Source of the DNA: Enterococcus faecalis 13-SD-W-01 | GTDB taxonomy: Bacteria > Bacillota > Bacilli > Lactobacillales > Enterococcaceae | Assembly (NCBI GenBank): GCA_000415185.1 | Contig: KE351647.1 | Span: 1 to 64,000, forward strand | Length of the DNA stretch: 64,000 bases | Direction of reading: 5' to 3' | Shown: piece by piece, positions 1 through 7,132 of the stretch | How the letters are laid out: each line of letters opens with the position of its first letter | Numbering within the stretch: position 1 is the stretch's first letter | Notes under the pieces: model-generated | Told to the model about the DNA's origin: nothing | The model's input: the letters and a program-made list of their open reading frames with translations, nothing else | Database searches by the model: none | Made by a program: the position numbers and the translations under genes

Positions 1-1
1 A

Positions 2-181
2 TCTTCCTATTGTCAATCCTCCTGCACTGCAAGAAACTGTTCCTACACCAAATGTATTATAGGCTTGCATAGCTGATTTTACACTGTAATATTGTCTCTT
101 TCCAGTAAACGTAGAGTTCATTCCTCCGCCATAACCATAATGAAGAGAACTACACACACTCTCTCCCACAAAGGTTTGTAT
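2..181 (-). pseudogene. Unidentified Gly/Ser-rich reading frame, cut by window edge
   Basis: An open minus-strand frame runs from just below the stop codon at 182-184 out of the left edge, about 60 residues. It is rich in Gly, Ser and Tyr with two Cys (contains YGYGGGMNST and SCSAGGLTIG). No Shine-Dalgarno sequence or ATG is visible at its upstream end; GTG at 167-169 is the only plausible start. The antisense-RNA promoter of the toxin cassette lies directly upstream, so the gene may be 5'-truncated by that cassette. Composition recalls a small secreted or bacteriocin-like peptide, but I do not recognise it and assign no function. Confidence 0.3.
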
Positions 182-203
182 CTATCAGCAAAAATGATAT
201 ACT
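176..203 (+). promoter_or_regulatory. Promoter of antisense RNA, cassette 1
   Basis: TTGTAT (176-181) and TATACT (198-203) with a 16-bp spacer point rightwards against the toxin gene at 314-397. The arrangement matches the equivalent promoter of cassette 2 (TTGTCT, 17 bp, TATACT on the opposite strand at 5036-5064). Confidence 0.6.
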
Positions 204-215
204 AAAAATAGAAAA

Positions 216-241
216 GAGGCTATGCTCTCAACATAGCCCTC
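216..241 (-). terminator. Terminator of toxin mRNA, cassette 1
   Basis: Hairpin GAGGCTATG...CATAGCCCTC; on the minus strand the stem is followed by TCTTTTCTATTTTT. Same stem is kept in cassette 2 (about 4999-5024). Confidence 0.55.
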
Positions 242-287
242 TTGCAGAAACGTTAAAAAGACGATGACTACGATATAAATAGTATTT

Positions 288-331
288 TAACCATCTAAAC
301 GCCGGTCAAAGTGTTAGATGGTTACTTTTTT
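288..331 (+). terminator. Terminator of antisense RNA, cassette 1
   Basis: 11-bp stem TAACCATCTAA / TTAGATGGTTA followed by a T6 run on the plus strand. The toxin stop codon lies inside the right arm. Confidence 0.6.
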
Positions 332-397
332 GTCAATAATCAGCAAAACCAACGTCGCAAAAGCGATCATCAGTTGAATTGCTTCAAAAGTTGACAC
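314..397 (-). CDS. Holin-like type I toxin, short variant
   Basis: A 27-residue peptide starting GTG (397-395), preceded by AAGGAG 9 nt upstream. It reads VSTFEAIQLMIAFATLVLLI, then IDKKVTI and stop: one hydrophobic segment with an acidic N-terminal residue, the pattern of the 'putative holin-like toxin' family (Hol_Tox, Pfam PF16935). It is identical to the peptide at 4831-4941 through residue 22, but a 10-nt deletion (relative to cassette 2) after the GAC codon shifts the frame and replaces the charged 14-residue tail by five residues. Known for such peptides: membrane insertion when the antisense RNA is lost. No good own promoter is visible; its upstream region overlaps the hxlR-type gene's terminator, so it may be silent or expressed by read-through. 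Confidence 0.6.
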   Translation of the reverse strand: MSTFEAIQLMIAFATLVLLIIDKKVTI

Positions 398-447
398 TTG
401 CCTACTCCTTGAATCTACCATGAACACCTTTTAAAATAACATATAAC

Positions 448-496
448 AAAAAACCAACAAACCCACTTTTCAAAAGTGCTCGCTTGCTGGTTTTTT
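448..496 (-). terminator. Terminator after HxlR-type regulator
   Basis: Stem AAAAAACCA(A/G)CAA.../...TTGCTGGTTTTTT with inner CACTTTT/AAAAGTG; T-run on the minus strand immediately downstream of the stop codon of the 499-855 gene. Confidence 0.7.
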
Positions 497-498
497 AT

Positions 499-855
499 TT
501 AGTCTTCACAACGCAATATCACGGGTGCACCTTGTTCTTGTAATGCAGACACATGCATTTCTCCCCAACTGCATAATGCATCTAGGACACTGCTTAATGT
601 TTTACCGTAATCACTTAAAGAATACACTACTTTTGGCGGAACTTGATGATAGGATGTTCGCAAAACAATGTTATCTGCTTCTAATTCTCGCAGTTGTTGA
701 GTCAACATCTTTTGACTGATATTAGGGATTTTTCGTTTCAAATCACTTGGGCGCAGCGAACCATGACGAAGATTGCACAAAATTATCGGCTTCCATTTAC
801 CGCCAATAACATCCATTGTTGCTTCTACGCCGATATTATATGTTTTTTCGTTCAT
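499..855 (-). CDS. HxlR-family transcriptional regulator
   Basis: 118 residues. The IGGKWKPIIL stretch near residues 17-26 and the winged-helix body (LRPSDLKRKIPNISQKMLTQ) are the hallmark of the HxlR/DUF24 family, DNA-binding repressors that often answer to electrophiles or redox stress. A Cys in CNLRHG (about residue 27) sits where redox-active HxlR/YodB-type proteins carry a conserved Cys. Start chosen at ATG 855, five bases after GGAGG; the longer TTG start would lie in the ribosome site. Divergent from an aldo/keto reductase and an SDR, which it most likely controls through the dyad at 889-926. Confidence 0.85.
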   Translation of the reverse strand: MNEKTYNIGVEATMDVIGGKWKPIILCNLRHGSLRPSDLKRKIPNISQKMLTQQLRELEADNIVLRTSYHQVPPKVVYSLSDYGKTLSSVLDALCSWGEMHVSALQEQGAPVILRCED

Positions 856-888
856 TTTTACCTCCAAAAAAGCTTTTATTATACAAAA

Positions 889-926
889 GTTACTTTTTAG
901 ATACTATGATACAAAAAAGTAGGTAC
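889..926. promoter_or_regulatory. Candidate HxlR operator in divergent promoter
   Basis: GTTACTTTTT (889-898) and AAAAAGTAGGTAC (914-926) form an imperfect inverted repeat with a smaller GATACTATGATAC-like core between. It lies between the two divergent starts, the usual place for an HxlR-type autorepressor site. Assignment is positional. Confidence 0.45.
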
Positions 927-987
927 TATCCATTTGAACTTTTCTAGTATACAGTATATCTATTGAATTTCAAAGGAGGAAATAAAC

Positions 988-1827
988 ATGATTCATTCAT
1001 TGAACGATAAAATCATATTAAATAATCAAACAAGCATTCCCGGTATGGGGTTAGGAGTCTTTCAAATTCCAGATGCTGAAACGGCAGTGGTTGTAAAAGA
1101 AGGGATTTTGAAGGGCTATCGTTTGATTGATACCGCACAGATATATGATAATGAAACTGGTACAGGTGTTGGGATCAAAGAAGGTCTCGAAGCTGCTGGT
1201 CTTTCCCGTGATGAGTTATTTGTAACATCAAAAGTGTGGAACGCTCACTTGTCCTATGACGAAACAATTCGTGCGTTTGAAGAAAGTCTAGAACGCTTAG
1301 GCTTGGATTATCTGGATCTTTATTTGATCCACTGGCCTGGAGAAGATGCCTATTTAGAAGCTTGGCGCGCATTGGAAACATTGTATCGTGACGGAAAAAT
1401 CAAAGCAATTGGCGTCAGCAATTTTCAAGTACACCATCTTGAAAAATTATTAGCAGAAACTGAGATTGTTCCTGTTATCAACCAGATTGAACTTCATCCA
1501 AAATTATCACAAAAAGAACTACGTGATTTTTGTGCCAAACATGATATCAAGATCCAAGCGTGGTCTCCTTTGATGCAAGGTCAGTTGTTAAATCATCCAG
1601 TTGTATTGGAAATCGCTGAAAAACATAACGTTTCTGCGGCTCAAGTCATCTTGCGCTGGGATGTACAGCAAGAAATCTTATTGGTTGTCAAATCCGTTAA
1701 ACCTGAACGGATGCAAAGCAATGCAGATATTTTCAATTTTGTACTTTCTGACGAAGAAATGATGGCCTTGAATAATTTAAATGAAGATTGGCGTGTCGGA
1801 CCAAACCCTGATACTTTTGATTTTTAA
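988..1827 (+). CDS. Aldo/keto reductase
   Basis: 279 residues, the usual length for single-domain AKRs (2,5-diketo-gluconate reductase / YvgN-like). The tetrad is visible: D48 and Y53 in DTAQIYDNE, K82 in TSKVWN, H115 in YLIHWPG; the NADPH-binding end VKSVKPERM is also present. Expected to reduce aldehydes or ketones with NADPH in the cytoplasm. AAAGGAGG lies 8-9 nt before the ATG. First gene of a two-gene unit with the SDR at 1850, divergent from the HxlR regulator; this context suggests detoxification of reactive carbonyls or quinones. Confidence 0.9.
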   Translation: MIHSLNDKIILNNQTSIPGMGLGVFQIPDAETAVVVKEGILKGYRLIDTAQIYDNETGTGVGIKEGLEAAGLSRDELFVTSKVWNAHLSYDETIRAFEESLERLGLDYLDLYLIHWPGEDAYLEAWRALETLYRDGKIKAIGVSNFQVHHLEKLLAETEIVPVINQIELHPKLSQKELRDFCAKHDIKIQAWSPLMQGQLLNHPVVLEIAEKHNVSAAQVILRWDVQQEILLVVKSVKPERMQSNADIFNFVLSDEEMMALNNLNEDWRVGPNPDTFDF

Positions 1828-1849
1828 TAAATAGAATGGAGTGTGCAGC

Positions 1850-2644
1850 ATGGAATTAGGTTTAAAACATAAAACTGCTCTAGTTACTGGTTCAACAAAA
1901 GGTATTGGAAAAGCAATCGCTATTGAATTAGCCAAAGAAGGCGCTGATGTTATCATCAATGGCCGCCAAGCATCTGTTGTTGACCAAGTGACAGATGAAA
2001 TTAAGGAACGTTTTCCGGAAACAAATCCGCAAAGCGCACCTTTTGATTTAGCTGATCCGAATGCCCGTGAAGCGTTATTTGCCCAATTTCCTAAAGTAGA
2101 TATCTTGATCAATAACATGGGTATTTTTGAACCAATGGATTACATGGACATTACAGATGAAGTCTGGGAACGATTTTTCCATGTCAATGTTTTGTCTGGC
2201 AATGCTTTAGCAAAATTTTATTTACCTAAGATGCTGGAACAAGATTTTGGCCGTGTCATTTTTATTGCCAGCGAGGAAGCAATCATGCCTTCTGGAGAAA
2301 TGGCGCAGTATAGTATGACAAAAACGATGAACCTCTCTTTAGCAAAAAGCTTATCTAAATTAACGGCAGGCTCTCAAGTGACTGTCAATACGATTATGCC
2401 CGGCTCTACGTTGACAGAAGGCGTACAAGAAATGTTGGAAAATATGTATGCCGATAGTGATATTCCCCAATCTGAATGGGAGCAGGATTTCATGAAAAAC
2501 CATCGTCCGCTTTCTCAGATCCAACGATTGATCCGCCCAGAAGAAATCGGCCGTTTTGCAGCTTTTGTTTCCAGCCCCTATGCTTCTTCCTTTTCTGGTG
2601 CTGCATTGCGATTAGACGGCGGTTTGGTACCGACGATTTATTAA
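1850..2644 (+). CDS. Short-chain dehydrogenase/reductase
   Basis: 264 residues with the classical SDR signature: TGSTKGIG at 13-20, an NNMG motif, and the YSMTK (Y-x3-K) active site near 150-157. Rossmann-fold NAD(P)-dependent oxidoreductase, substrate unknown. Start at ATG 1850 was preferred over the upstream GTG because GGAG at 1838-1841 is 8 nt away from the ATG and would overlap the GTG. It follows the aldo/keto reductase by 22 bases and is the last gene before a strong bidirectional terminator. Confidence 0.85.
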   Translation: MELGLKHKTALVTGSTKGIGKAIAIELAKEGADVIINGRQASVVDQVTDEIKERFPETNPQSAPFDLADPNAREALFAQFPKVDILINNMGIFEPMDYMDITDEVWERFFHVNVLSGNALAKFYLPKMLEQDFGRVIFIASEEAIMPSGEMAQYSMTKTMNLSLAKSLSKLTAGSQVTVNTIMPGSTLTEGVQEMLENMYADSDIPQSEWEQDFMKNHRPLSQIQRLIRPEEIGRFAAFVSSPYASSFSGAALRLDGGLVPTIY

Positions 2645-2664
2645 ATCGAAAAAATTTTTGCTAA

Positions 2665-2704
2665 AAAAAAGAACGCCGGATTTAAATTCCGGCGTTCTTT
2701 TTTT
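2665..2704. terminator. Bidirectional terminator
   Basis: Perfect stem AAGAACGCCGGA(ATTT)...TCCGGCGTTCTT flanked by A-run and T-run; serves the SDR gene and the convergent EIIC gene, whose last codons lie inside it. Confidence 0.85.
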
Positions 2705-4022
2705 CTGTTTGGTCAGAAAGTGCAGTATTTTCTTCCTTCAAAAGCTTATTGTCATAAAATGTGATAAAGGGAAACCAGATAACAAAAGCGAGGAGCGCAC
2801 ACAAAATTGCTAAAACAGCCGCTTTCCAATCGCCTCCGCTCCCAATCAATGCAGCGATTCCTACTGGTGACGGCCAAGGCAGTTGGGCGATCATCGGCTG
2901 AACAAATCCAAAACGAATAGCAAAATAGGCAAGTGATGCTGAAGCCATAGGAGCCAAAAAAAACGGAAAAGCTAAATAAGGATTGTAAACAATTGGCATA
3001 CCAAAGATAATTGGTTCATTGATATTAAAAAGTCCAGGAATCAATGCAGCTTTCCCAAGTACCTTCAATTGTTTGGATTTCGCAAAAAAAGCAATAAAGA
3101 GAACCAAACCTAATGTGGCACCTGATCCGCCGATAGTGACATAAGAATTATTGAATTCGCCTGCTAAAGGATAGCTTGCGCCCGTTGCATTCTCTGCCAT
3201 ATTTGCTAAGACGACAGGAGCTAAAAAAGAAGTAATGATGTTTGCTCCGTGAATACCAACGATCCAAAGCGCATGGATAAAGAAATAAATCACTATCAGC
3301 CCCATCCAAGTATTGGTCAGATAGATGACTAAACTAAATGGCAGATAAAGAATATTGAAAATATCTGTTCCTAAGATGATCAAACTTCCATTAATAAGAG
3401 TAATTGCAAAAACAATAACAACTGTCGGAATTAGTGAAGAAAATGACTGTGAAACGCCAGGGGGAACACTAGCTGGCATTTTAATAACTAAGTGATGTTT
3501 GACGCAAAAACAATATAACTTTACTGCCAAAACCGCCACAACAATACCTGTAAAAATCCCCAATGTCCCCAATCGTTCAGCAAATGCACCCATTCGTATG
3601 CCATTTATCACGGTCTCTGTTTCATTGATTGAAGAAACTAAGCTGATTCGTCCATTTTCGACTATCAATTCCGGCACACACATAAAGAAAGCCAGCACCG
3701 ATAATAACGCACCAGTTAACGGGTTGACATCGAGGTCTTGTTCTTTCTCTATAGACGTCAGCTCATAGGCAAAGGCTGCCGTGAAGTAAACTGCTAAGAT
3801 TCCCAGAGTCATAGTATAGATAATTCTATATAAATCGCTTATTTTAAATAAACCCTCTAAAAATGGCAAATGCGTTGGCAAGTTATCCAATACTAAAAAC
3901 ATTGAGCCGACGACTGTAAATGGCAATGTCGCTACTCCAGCAGCCATGACCGCTCGAACGATTTTATACTGTGCGATTTTCTCTGCTGGTCCAGACAAAT
4001 AATTTTGCAAGAATCGAAACAT
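2682..4022 (-). CDS. PTS EIIC, cellobiose/lactose family (orphan)
   Basis: 446-residue polytopic protein of the EIIC Lac/Cel type: starts with the amphipathic segment FLQNYLSGPAEKIAQYKIVRA, contains the conserved FNINEPIIFGMPIVYNP motif near residue 340 that lines the sugar site, and about ten membrane segments. It should translocate a beta-glucoside or related sugar, phosphorylated by EIIA/EIIB encoded elsewhere, since none is adjacent. RBS GGAG before ATG 4022. The C-terminal tail overlaps the terminator. A cre-like site lies upstream at 4095-4108. Confidence 0.85.
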   Translation of the reverse strand: MFRFLQNYLSGPAEKIAQYKIVRAVMAAGVATLPFTVVGSMFLVLDNLPTHLPFLEGLFKISDLYRIIYTMTLGILAVYFTAAFAYELTSIEKEQDLDVNPLTGALLSVLAFFMCVPELIVENGRISLVSSINETETVINGIRMGAFAERLGTLGIFTGIVVAVLAVKLYCFCVKHHLVIKMPASVPPGVSQSFSSLIPTVVIVFAITLINGSLIILGTDIFNILYLPFSLVIYLTNTWMGLIVIYFFIHALWIVGIHGANIITSFLAPVVLANMAENATGASYPLAGEFNNSYVTIGGSGATLGLVLFIAFFAKSKQLKVLGKAALIPGLFNINEPIIFGMPIVYNPYLAFPFFLAPMASASLAYFAIRFGFVQPMIAQLPWPSPVGIAALIGSGGDWKAAVLAILCALLAFVIWFPFITFYDNKLLKEENTALSDQTEKKNAGI

Positions 4023-4094
4023 CGCTTCTCTCCTTTCTTAACAACTAACAAACATCGTAAATACAAGAAATTTTTATATGTATTAAGCATATTA

Positions 4095-4108
4095 CGTAAG
4101 CGATTACT
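4095..4108. promoter_or_regulatory. Possible cre site
   Basis: CGTAAGCGATTACT matches the core of TGNAANCGNTNNCA except at the two ends. About 75 bases upstream of the EIIC start, as expected for CcpA control of a sugar permease. Confidence 0.3.
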
Positions 4109-4300
4109 TAACAAATGAAAAGTTCTGTTATCTTTAGTTAAAGAACAGACAATATTCATTAGATAAAAAAACACACATTATATGCCCTTCCTAACAAAAA
4201 TATGATTTAATACATTTAACATAAAAGTTGATTCACTAAATGCTGATAAACACAAACATATTTTAAAGAATACTATGTAAAACAGTGAAAAGGAGCAAAA

Positions 4301-4669
4301 ATGAAGAAGTTGGATGTCAGATACATAATCGGAGCATTTATGGTGATGTTTATTTTGAGAGGAATCATTTATTTCGTTTTAGAAGGGCGTCATTCATTTA
4401 CTCTTTCCAGTATTTTCTATGAATATCCGCTTGGACTTATCGTGATGAATGAGCTGCCTATCGGTAAGGGTTGGAAAAAGTTTAGATATTGGATAGTTAC
4501 TTTTATGAGTTTTTATTTGCCATTAAAAGTAGTTGATTTCTTTGGTACAGAAAAAATAACCTTAACAATCGGGTCCTATCTTATTGTCTTGGCTATCCTT
4601 TTTGCCGCTCAATCTGCTGCTATTTTTTATCGAAAAAATGATATAAAAATAACACATACATCTGAATAA
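4301..4669 (+). CDS. Small integral membrane protein, unknown
   Basis: 122 residues with about four hydrophobic segments (near 9-27, 40-52, 65-82 and 90-110) and a short charged C-terminal tail (KNDIKITHTSE). AAAGGAG precedes the ATG by 7 bases. I do not recognise the family. It stands alone between the divergent EIIC gene and the second toxin cassette, all inside the segment bracketed by the inverted cassettes. Confidence 0.6.
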   Translation: MKKLDVRYIIGAFMVMFILRGIIYFVLEGRHSFTLSSIFYEYPLGLIVMNELPIGKGWKKFRYWIVTFMSFYLPLKVVDFFGTEKITLTIGSYLIVLAILFAAQSAAIFYRKNDIKITHTSE

Positions 4670-4705
4670 CTTTTGAAATAAAGCATCGAAAACCCTTATA
4701 AAGTA

Positions 4706-4735
4706 TCGCTTTCATTTTATCGCTTATGGTACAAT
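4706..4735 (+). promoter_or_regulatory. Toxin promoter, cassette 2
   Basis: Extended -10 TGGTACAAT (TACAAT at 4730-4735) with a weak -35 (TCGCTT, 4706-4711, 18-bp spacing). Points at the toxin frame at 4831. Confidence 0.5.
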
Positions 4736-4794
4736 GAAAACGTAGAAAAGTGAAAAGATGGTGGCTAATCTCTTGAAAAAAGGGGTGATGCCTA

Positions 4795-4845
4795 TGGTTC
4801 AGCGCTTTATCCCTAGAAGGGAGCAGGCACGTGTCAACTTTTGAA
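4795..4845 (+). CDS. Short leader peptide overlapping toxin start
   Basis: ATG at 4795 follows AAGGGGTGATGCCT and opens a frame of 16 residues (MVQRFIPRREQARVNF) whose stop (TGA, 4843-4845) lies inside the first codons of the toxin gene. The toxin's ribosome site (AAGGGAG) is inside this frame, so translation of the leader could couple to or compete with toxin initiation. Cassette 1 lacks the leader. Function is inference from position. Confidence 0.35.
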
Positions 4846-4941
4846 GCAATTCAACTGATGATCGCTTTTGCGACGTTGGTTTTGCTGATTATTGACCGCA
4901 AAGACCAAAAAAGTAACCATCTAATCGACTTTAGCGAGTAA
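4831..4941 (+). CDS. Holin-like type I toxin (full length)
   Basis: 36 residues from GTG 4831, with AAGGGAG 7 bases before. One hydrophobic helix (IAFATLVLLII, residues 11-21) followed by a charged tail RKDQKSNHLIDFSE. The N-terminal acidic residue, single helix and basic junction fit the putative holin-like toxin family (Hol_Tox); too short for routine gene callers. Expected to act at the cytoplasmic membrane when the antisense RNA (4906-5029) fails. The helix is identical to that of cassette 1 on the opposite strand. Stop codon lies between the arms of the antisense RNA terminator. Confidence 0.7.
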   Translation: MSTFEAIQLMIAFATLVLLIIDRKDQKSNHLIDFSE

Positions 4942-5029
4942 TTAGATGGTTACAATATCAAACTAACGAAAGCTACCGTCTTTTTAACGGTTCTTCATTG
5001 GGGCTATGTTGACGCATAGCTCCTTTTCT
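4906..5029 (-). ncRNA. Antisense RNA of type I toxin cassette 2
   Basis: Strong minus-strand promoter TTGTCT (5059-5064), 17-bp spacer, TATACT (5036-5041) drives leftwards into the toxin 3' end. A stem with arms TAACCATCTAAT (4914-4925) and ATTAGATGGTTA (4941-4952) followed on the minus strand by T6 ends it. About 124 nt, overlapping the last 12 toxin codons and the toxin mRNA tail. Ends are predictions. Confidence 0.65.
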
Positions 5030-5030
5030 A
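4999..5030 (+). terminator. Terminator of toxin mRNA, cassette 2
   Basis: Stem GGGGCTATG/CATAGCTCC followed by TTTTCTATTTCT on the plus strand; counterpart of 216-241 in cassette 1. Confidence 0.55.
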
Positions 5031-5035
5031 TTTCT

Positions 5036-5064
5036 AGTATAGCATTTTGCTGAAAAATAGACAA
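5036..5064 (-). promoter_or_regulatory. Promoter of antisense RNA, cassette 2
   Basis: TTGTCT - 17 bp - TATACT on the minus strand, near consensus and stronger than the toxin promoter, as usual for antitoxin RNAs. Confidence 0.7.
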
Positions 5065-5085
5065 ATCGATCTGTTCTTTCTTTAC

Positions 5086-5376
5086 TTATAGGTCTTCGTA
5101 TCTTTCTACTTTCATTTTCAGCTGGTATTTCTTTCTTAAATCTGCTATTTTTTTCATCATTTTTGTCTGATGATGAAAATCAATCGCTTCTTGGTTTTTC
5201 CAGCGATCGATCAATAAAACAGATTCAGGATCTTCCATTGGAAAAAAATACTCATATCGTTCATTCCCTTCTTCTGCACGTATATCAGCAACAATTCCGC
5301 TATCTGTCATTTCTTTGGCAAAATCTTTCGCACTGCCATTTTTTCCTGTGTATAAAATAGTAACTGTTATACTCAT
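5086..5376 (-). CDS. Putative quinol/antibiotic-type monooxygenase (ABM domain)
   Basis: 96 residues forming a single dimeric alpha+beta ABM domain (MSITVTILYTGKNGSAKDFAKEM...ESVLLIDRWKNQEAIDFHHQT). Members such as YgiN act as quinol monooxygenases without cofactor, or as small oxygenases of unknown substrate. Start set at ATG 5376, seven bases after GGAGG; a longer frame upstream would contain the ribosome site. Lies just outside the inverted toxin cassettes and ends near the antisense promoter of cassette 2. Function within the family is inferred. Confidence 0.75.
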   Translation of the reverse strand: MSITVTILYTGKNGSAKDFAKEMTDSGIVADIRAEEGNERYEYFFPMEDPESVLLIDRWKNQEAIDFHHQTKMMKKIADLRKKYQLKMKVERYEDL

Positions 5377-5466
5377 CCCGATTCCTCCTAAGCTTTTGCG
5401 CAAACCCTTTCTTAAAGTATACCATCTCTTTTTCTAACAAAAATATTTTTTGGTATTCTCTGCATG

Positions 5467-5504
5467 AAAAAACGAGATCGGCTCCGTTTCAGCCAATCCC
5501 GTTT
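5467..5504 (-). terminator. Terminator of cellobiose-type PTS operon
   Basis: Stem AACGGGATTGGCT / AGCCGATCTCGTT followed by T6 on the minus strand, directly downstream of the EIIC stop. Confidence 0.8.
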
Positions 5505-5515
5505 CAAGTGATATT

Positions 5516-6769
5516 TTAAGCGTTTGCTGCTTCTCTTCTTTGTTCTTGAACTGCTGCTACTTTAACAAAAGGCATGTAGATCAGAACGGAAATAACTAAG
5601 TTTACTGCAGCTAGAACTCCGCCGGCAATACTGTTTGTAGCCAAGACACCACCGATAATAGGAGGTGTTACCCATGGCGGCATAACTGTTGCAGCTGGAA
5701 CCAATCCTGTTGATGTTGCGAAATATGCCACACTTACCAAGACCATTGGCGTCAAGATAAATGGAATGAACATGATTGGATTCAGAACGATTGGTAACCC
5801 AAACATTGTTGGTTCATTGATGTTGAAGATACCTGGTGCAATCGATAAGTTTGTTACGACCATGTATGGTTTGTTTTTACGTCCAACTAGATAGATAGCT
5901 AGCAGCAGACCGATCGTTGCTCCTGTACCACCTAAGTTTACAAAACTGTCAAAGAAAGGTTTGTTTACGATAAATGGTGCTTCTTGTCCTGCTCCCAAAG
6001 CGCGAACGTTTGCTTCAATAGCTGGTGCATTGATTGTTTGCATCAAAGGATCGATCATGTTGGCACCATGAAGACCAAAGAACCATAAGAATGGTGTAAT
6101 GAAAGCAAGTAATAATGCTGATGGGTAAGAATTTGCAAGTCCCATAAATGGTTCTTGAACTGCAGTGTAGAATGCGCCTACGATATCGTCTACGCCAAAT
6201 GCTGCGAAAACCGCTGCAATCAATGCAAAAATAGAAATAGTGATCATAGCAGGCAATAATGCTGCAAAAGCTTTAGCAACTGCTGGCGGTACTCCGTCAG
6301 GCATTTTGATGATCAATTTTTCGTTTCCGCTCAAACGTACAAAAATCTCTGTTGAAATAATCCCTACAATAATTGCAATGAATAATCCGTTTGAACTCAT
6401 TCCTAAAGCTCCGCCTAATGCGAAGAATGAACCTAATGAGATAACGCCGGCAGATACGCCGTCTTTTTGGTAGCCATGTGCTAAATGATAAGCAAGCAAG
6501 AAAGCAATCAATACGGAAAGAATGGCAAACGTTCCGTTCCAAGCCGCAGCTCCAAATCCTTTCCATGCTTCACCGCCAAAAATCGAATTCATCAATTCTT
6601 GGAATCCAGGAATCGGCAAGTTATTGATCATAACAGCTAAAGCTCCTAGGATCATCAACGGCATACTGACCATAAATGAATCACGAATAGCGATCAGGTG
6701 GCGTTGTGCGCCGATTTTTGAAGCAACGGGTATAAAATGTTTTTCCATAAATGCAACAAATTTATCCAT
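5516..6769 (-). CDS. PTS EIIC, cellobiose/lichenan type
   Basis: 417 residues, EIIC of the Lac/Cel family: N-terminal FVAFMEKHFIPVASKIGAQRHLIAIRDSFM, about ten membrane segments, and the FNINEPTMFGLPIVLNP motif near residue 310. Forms the membrane channel for a beta-glucoside (cellobiose, chitobiose or lichenan oligomers). Third gene of the operon EIIB (7450) - EIIA (7120) - EIIC, so the complete EII set is here. No phospho-beta-glucosidase is in the operon, which leaves the substrate open. Confidence 0.9.
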   Translation of the reverse strand: MDKFVAFMEKHFIPVASKIGAQRHLIAIRDSFMVSMPLMILGALAVMINNLPIPGFQELMNSIFGGEAWKGFGAAAWNGTFAILSVLIAFLLAYHLAHGYQKDGVSAGVISLGSFFALGGALGMSSNGLFIAIIVGIISTEIFVRLSGNEKLIIKMPDGVPPAVAKAFAALLPAMITISIFALIAAVFAAFGVDDIVGAFYTAVQEPFMGLANSYPSALLLAFITPFLWFFGLHGANMIDPLMQTINAPAIEANVRALGAGQEAPFIVNKPFFDSFVNLGGTGATIGLLLAIYLVGRKNKPYMVVTNLSIAPGIFNINEPTMFGLPIVLNPIMFIPFILTPMVLVSVAYFATSTGLVPAATVMPPWVTPPIIGGVLATNSIAGGVLAAVNLVISVLIYMPFVKVAAVQEQRREAANA

Positions 6770-6799
6770 CTTTTCTTCCTCTTTTCTTTTTAAAAACTT

Positions 6800-7120
6800 T
6801 TATGCATCCACACGACGATATAAATCAATGATTTCTTTTGCTAAGTCTGTAAAGGCAATCGAAGTCATCAAGTGATCTTGACTGTGGACTGTAAGCAAAG
6901 TTACTTGTATATGGTTTCCTTGTGCTTCTTGTGTCAGCATCTCTGTTTGAGAATGGTGTGCTTGCACTAATGATTCTTCCGCATCAGCGATTTTTTGATC
7001 TGCTAATTCGAAATCCCCTTTTTTCGCAGCAGCAATCGCTTCCATTGCATCGCTTTTTGCATTGCCGCCATACATAATCAAACCCATGATTGCTTCTAAG
7101 TTTTGTTCTGTTTCCATCAT
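6800..7120 (-). CDS. PTS EIIA, lactose/cellobiose family
   Basis: 106 residues, a three-helix EIIA of the Lac/Cel family. The phosphoryl-accepting His is H79 in VHSQDHLM, with Asp82 beside it for the trimer metal site. Start set at ATG 7120 with GGAGG five bases upstream (the second ATG, 7117, is equally possible at 8 bases). Passes phosphate from HPr to the EIIB encoded immediately upstream; the two genes are separated by 12 bases. Confidence 0.9.
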   Translation of the reverse strand: MMETEQNLEAIMGLIMYGGNAKSDAMEAIAAAKKGDFELADQKIADAEESLVQAHHSQTEMLTQEAQGNHIQVTLLTVHSQDHLMTSIAFTDLAKEIIDLYRRVDA

Positions 7121-7132
7121 TGTACCCTCCAA

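Larger units (their letters stand above)
210..332 (+). ncRNA. Antisense RNA of type I toxin cassette 1
   Basis: Predicted from the promoter at 176-203 to a hairpin with arms TAACCATCTAA (288-298) and TTAGATGGTTA (314-324) followed by T6. The RNA overlaps the 3' end of the toxin frame and the whole toxin mRNA tail, including the toxin transcript's own terminator hairpin (216-241, GGCTATG/CATAGCC). Convergent overlapping transcription with two terminators is the layout of TxpA/RatA- and Fst-type type I systems. Ends are estimates; transcription start taken as about 7 nt after the -10. Confidence 0.55.

Noticed and set aside
2-181. Naming the edge frame as a lactococcin 972-type bacteriocin
   Set aside because: Only composition and a vague spacing of Tyr, His and Ser residues agree; not enough to support a family.
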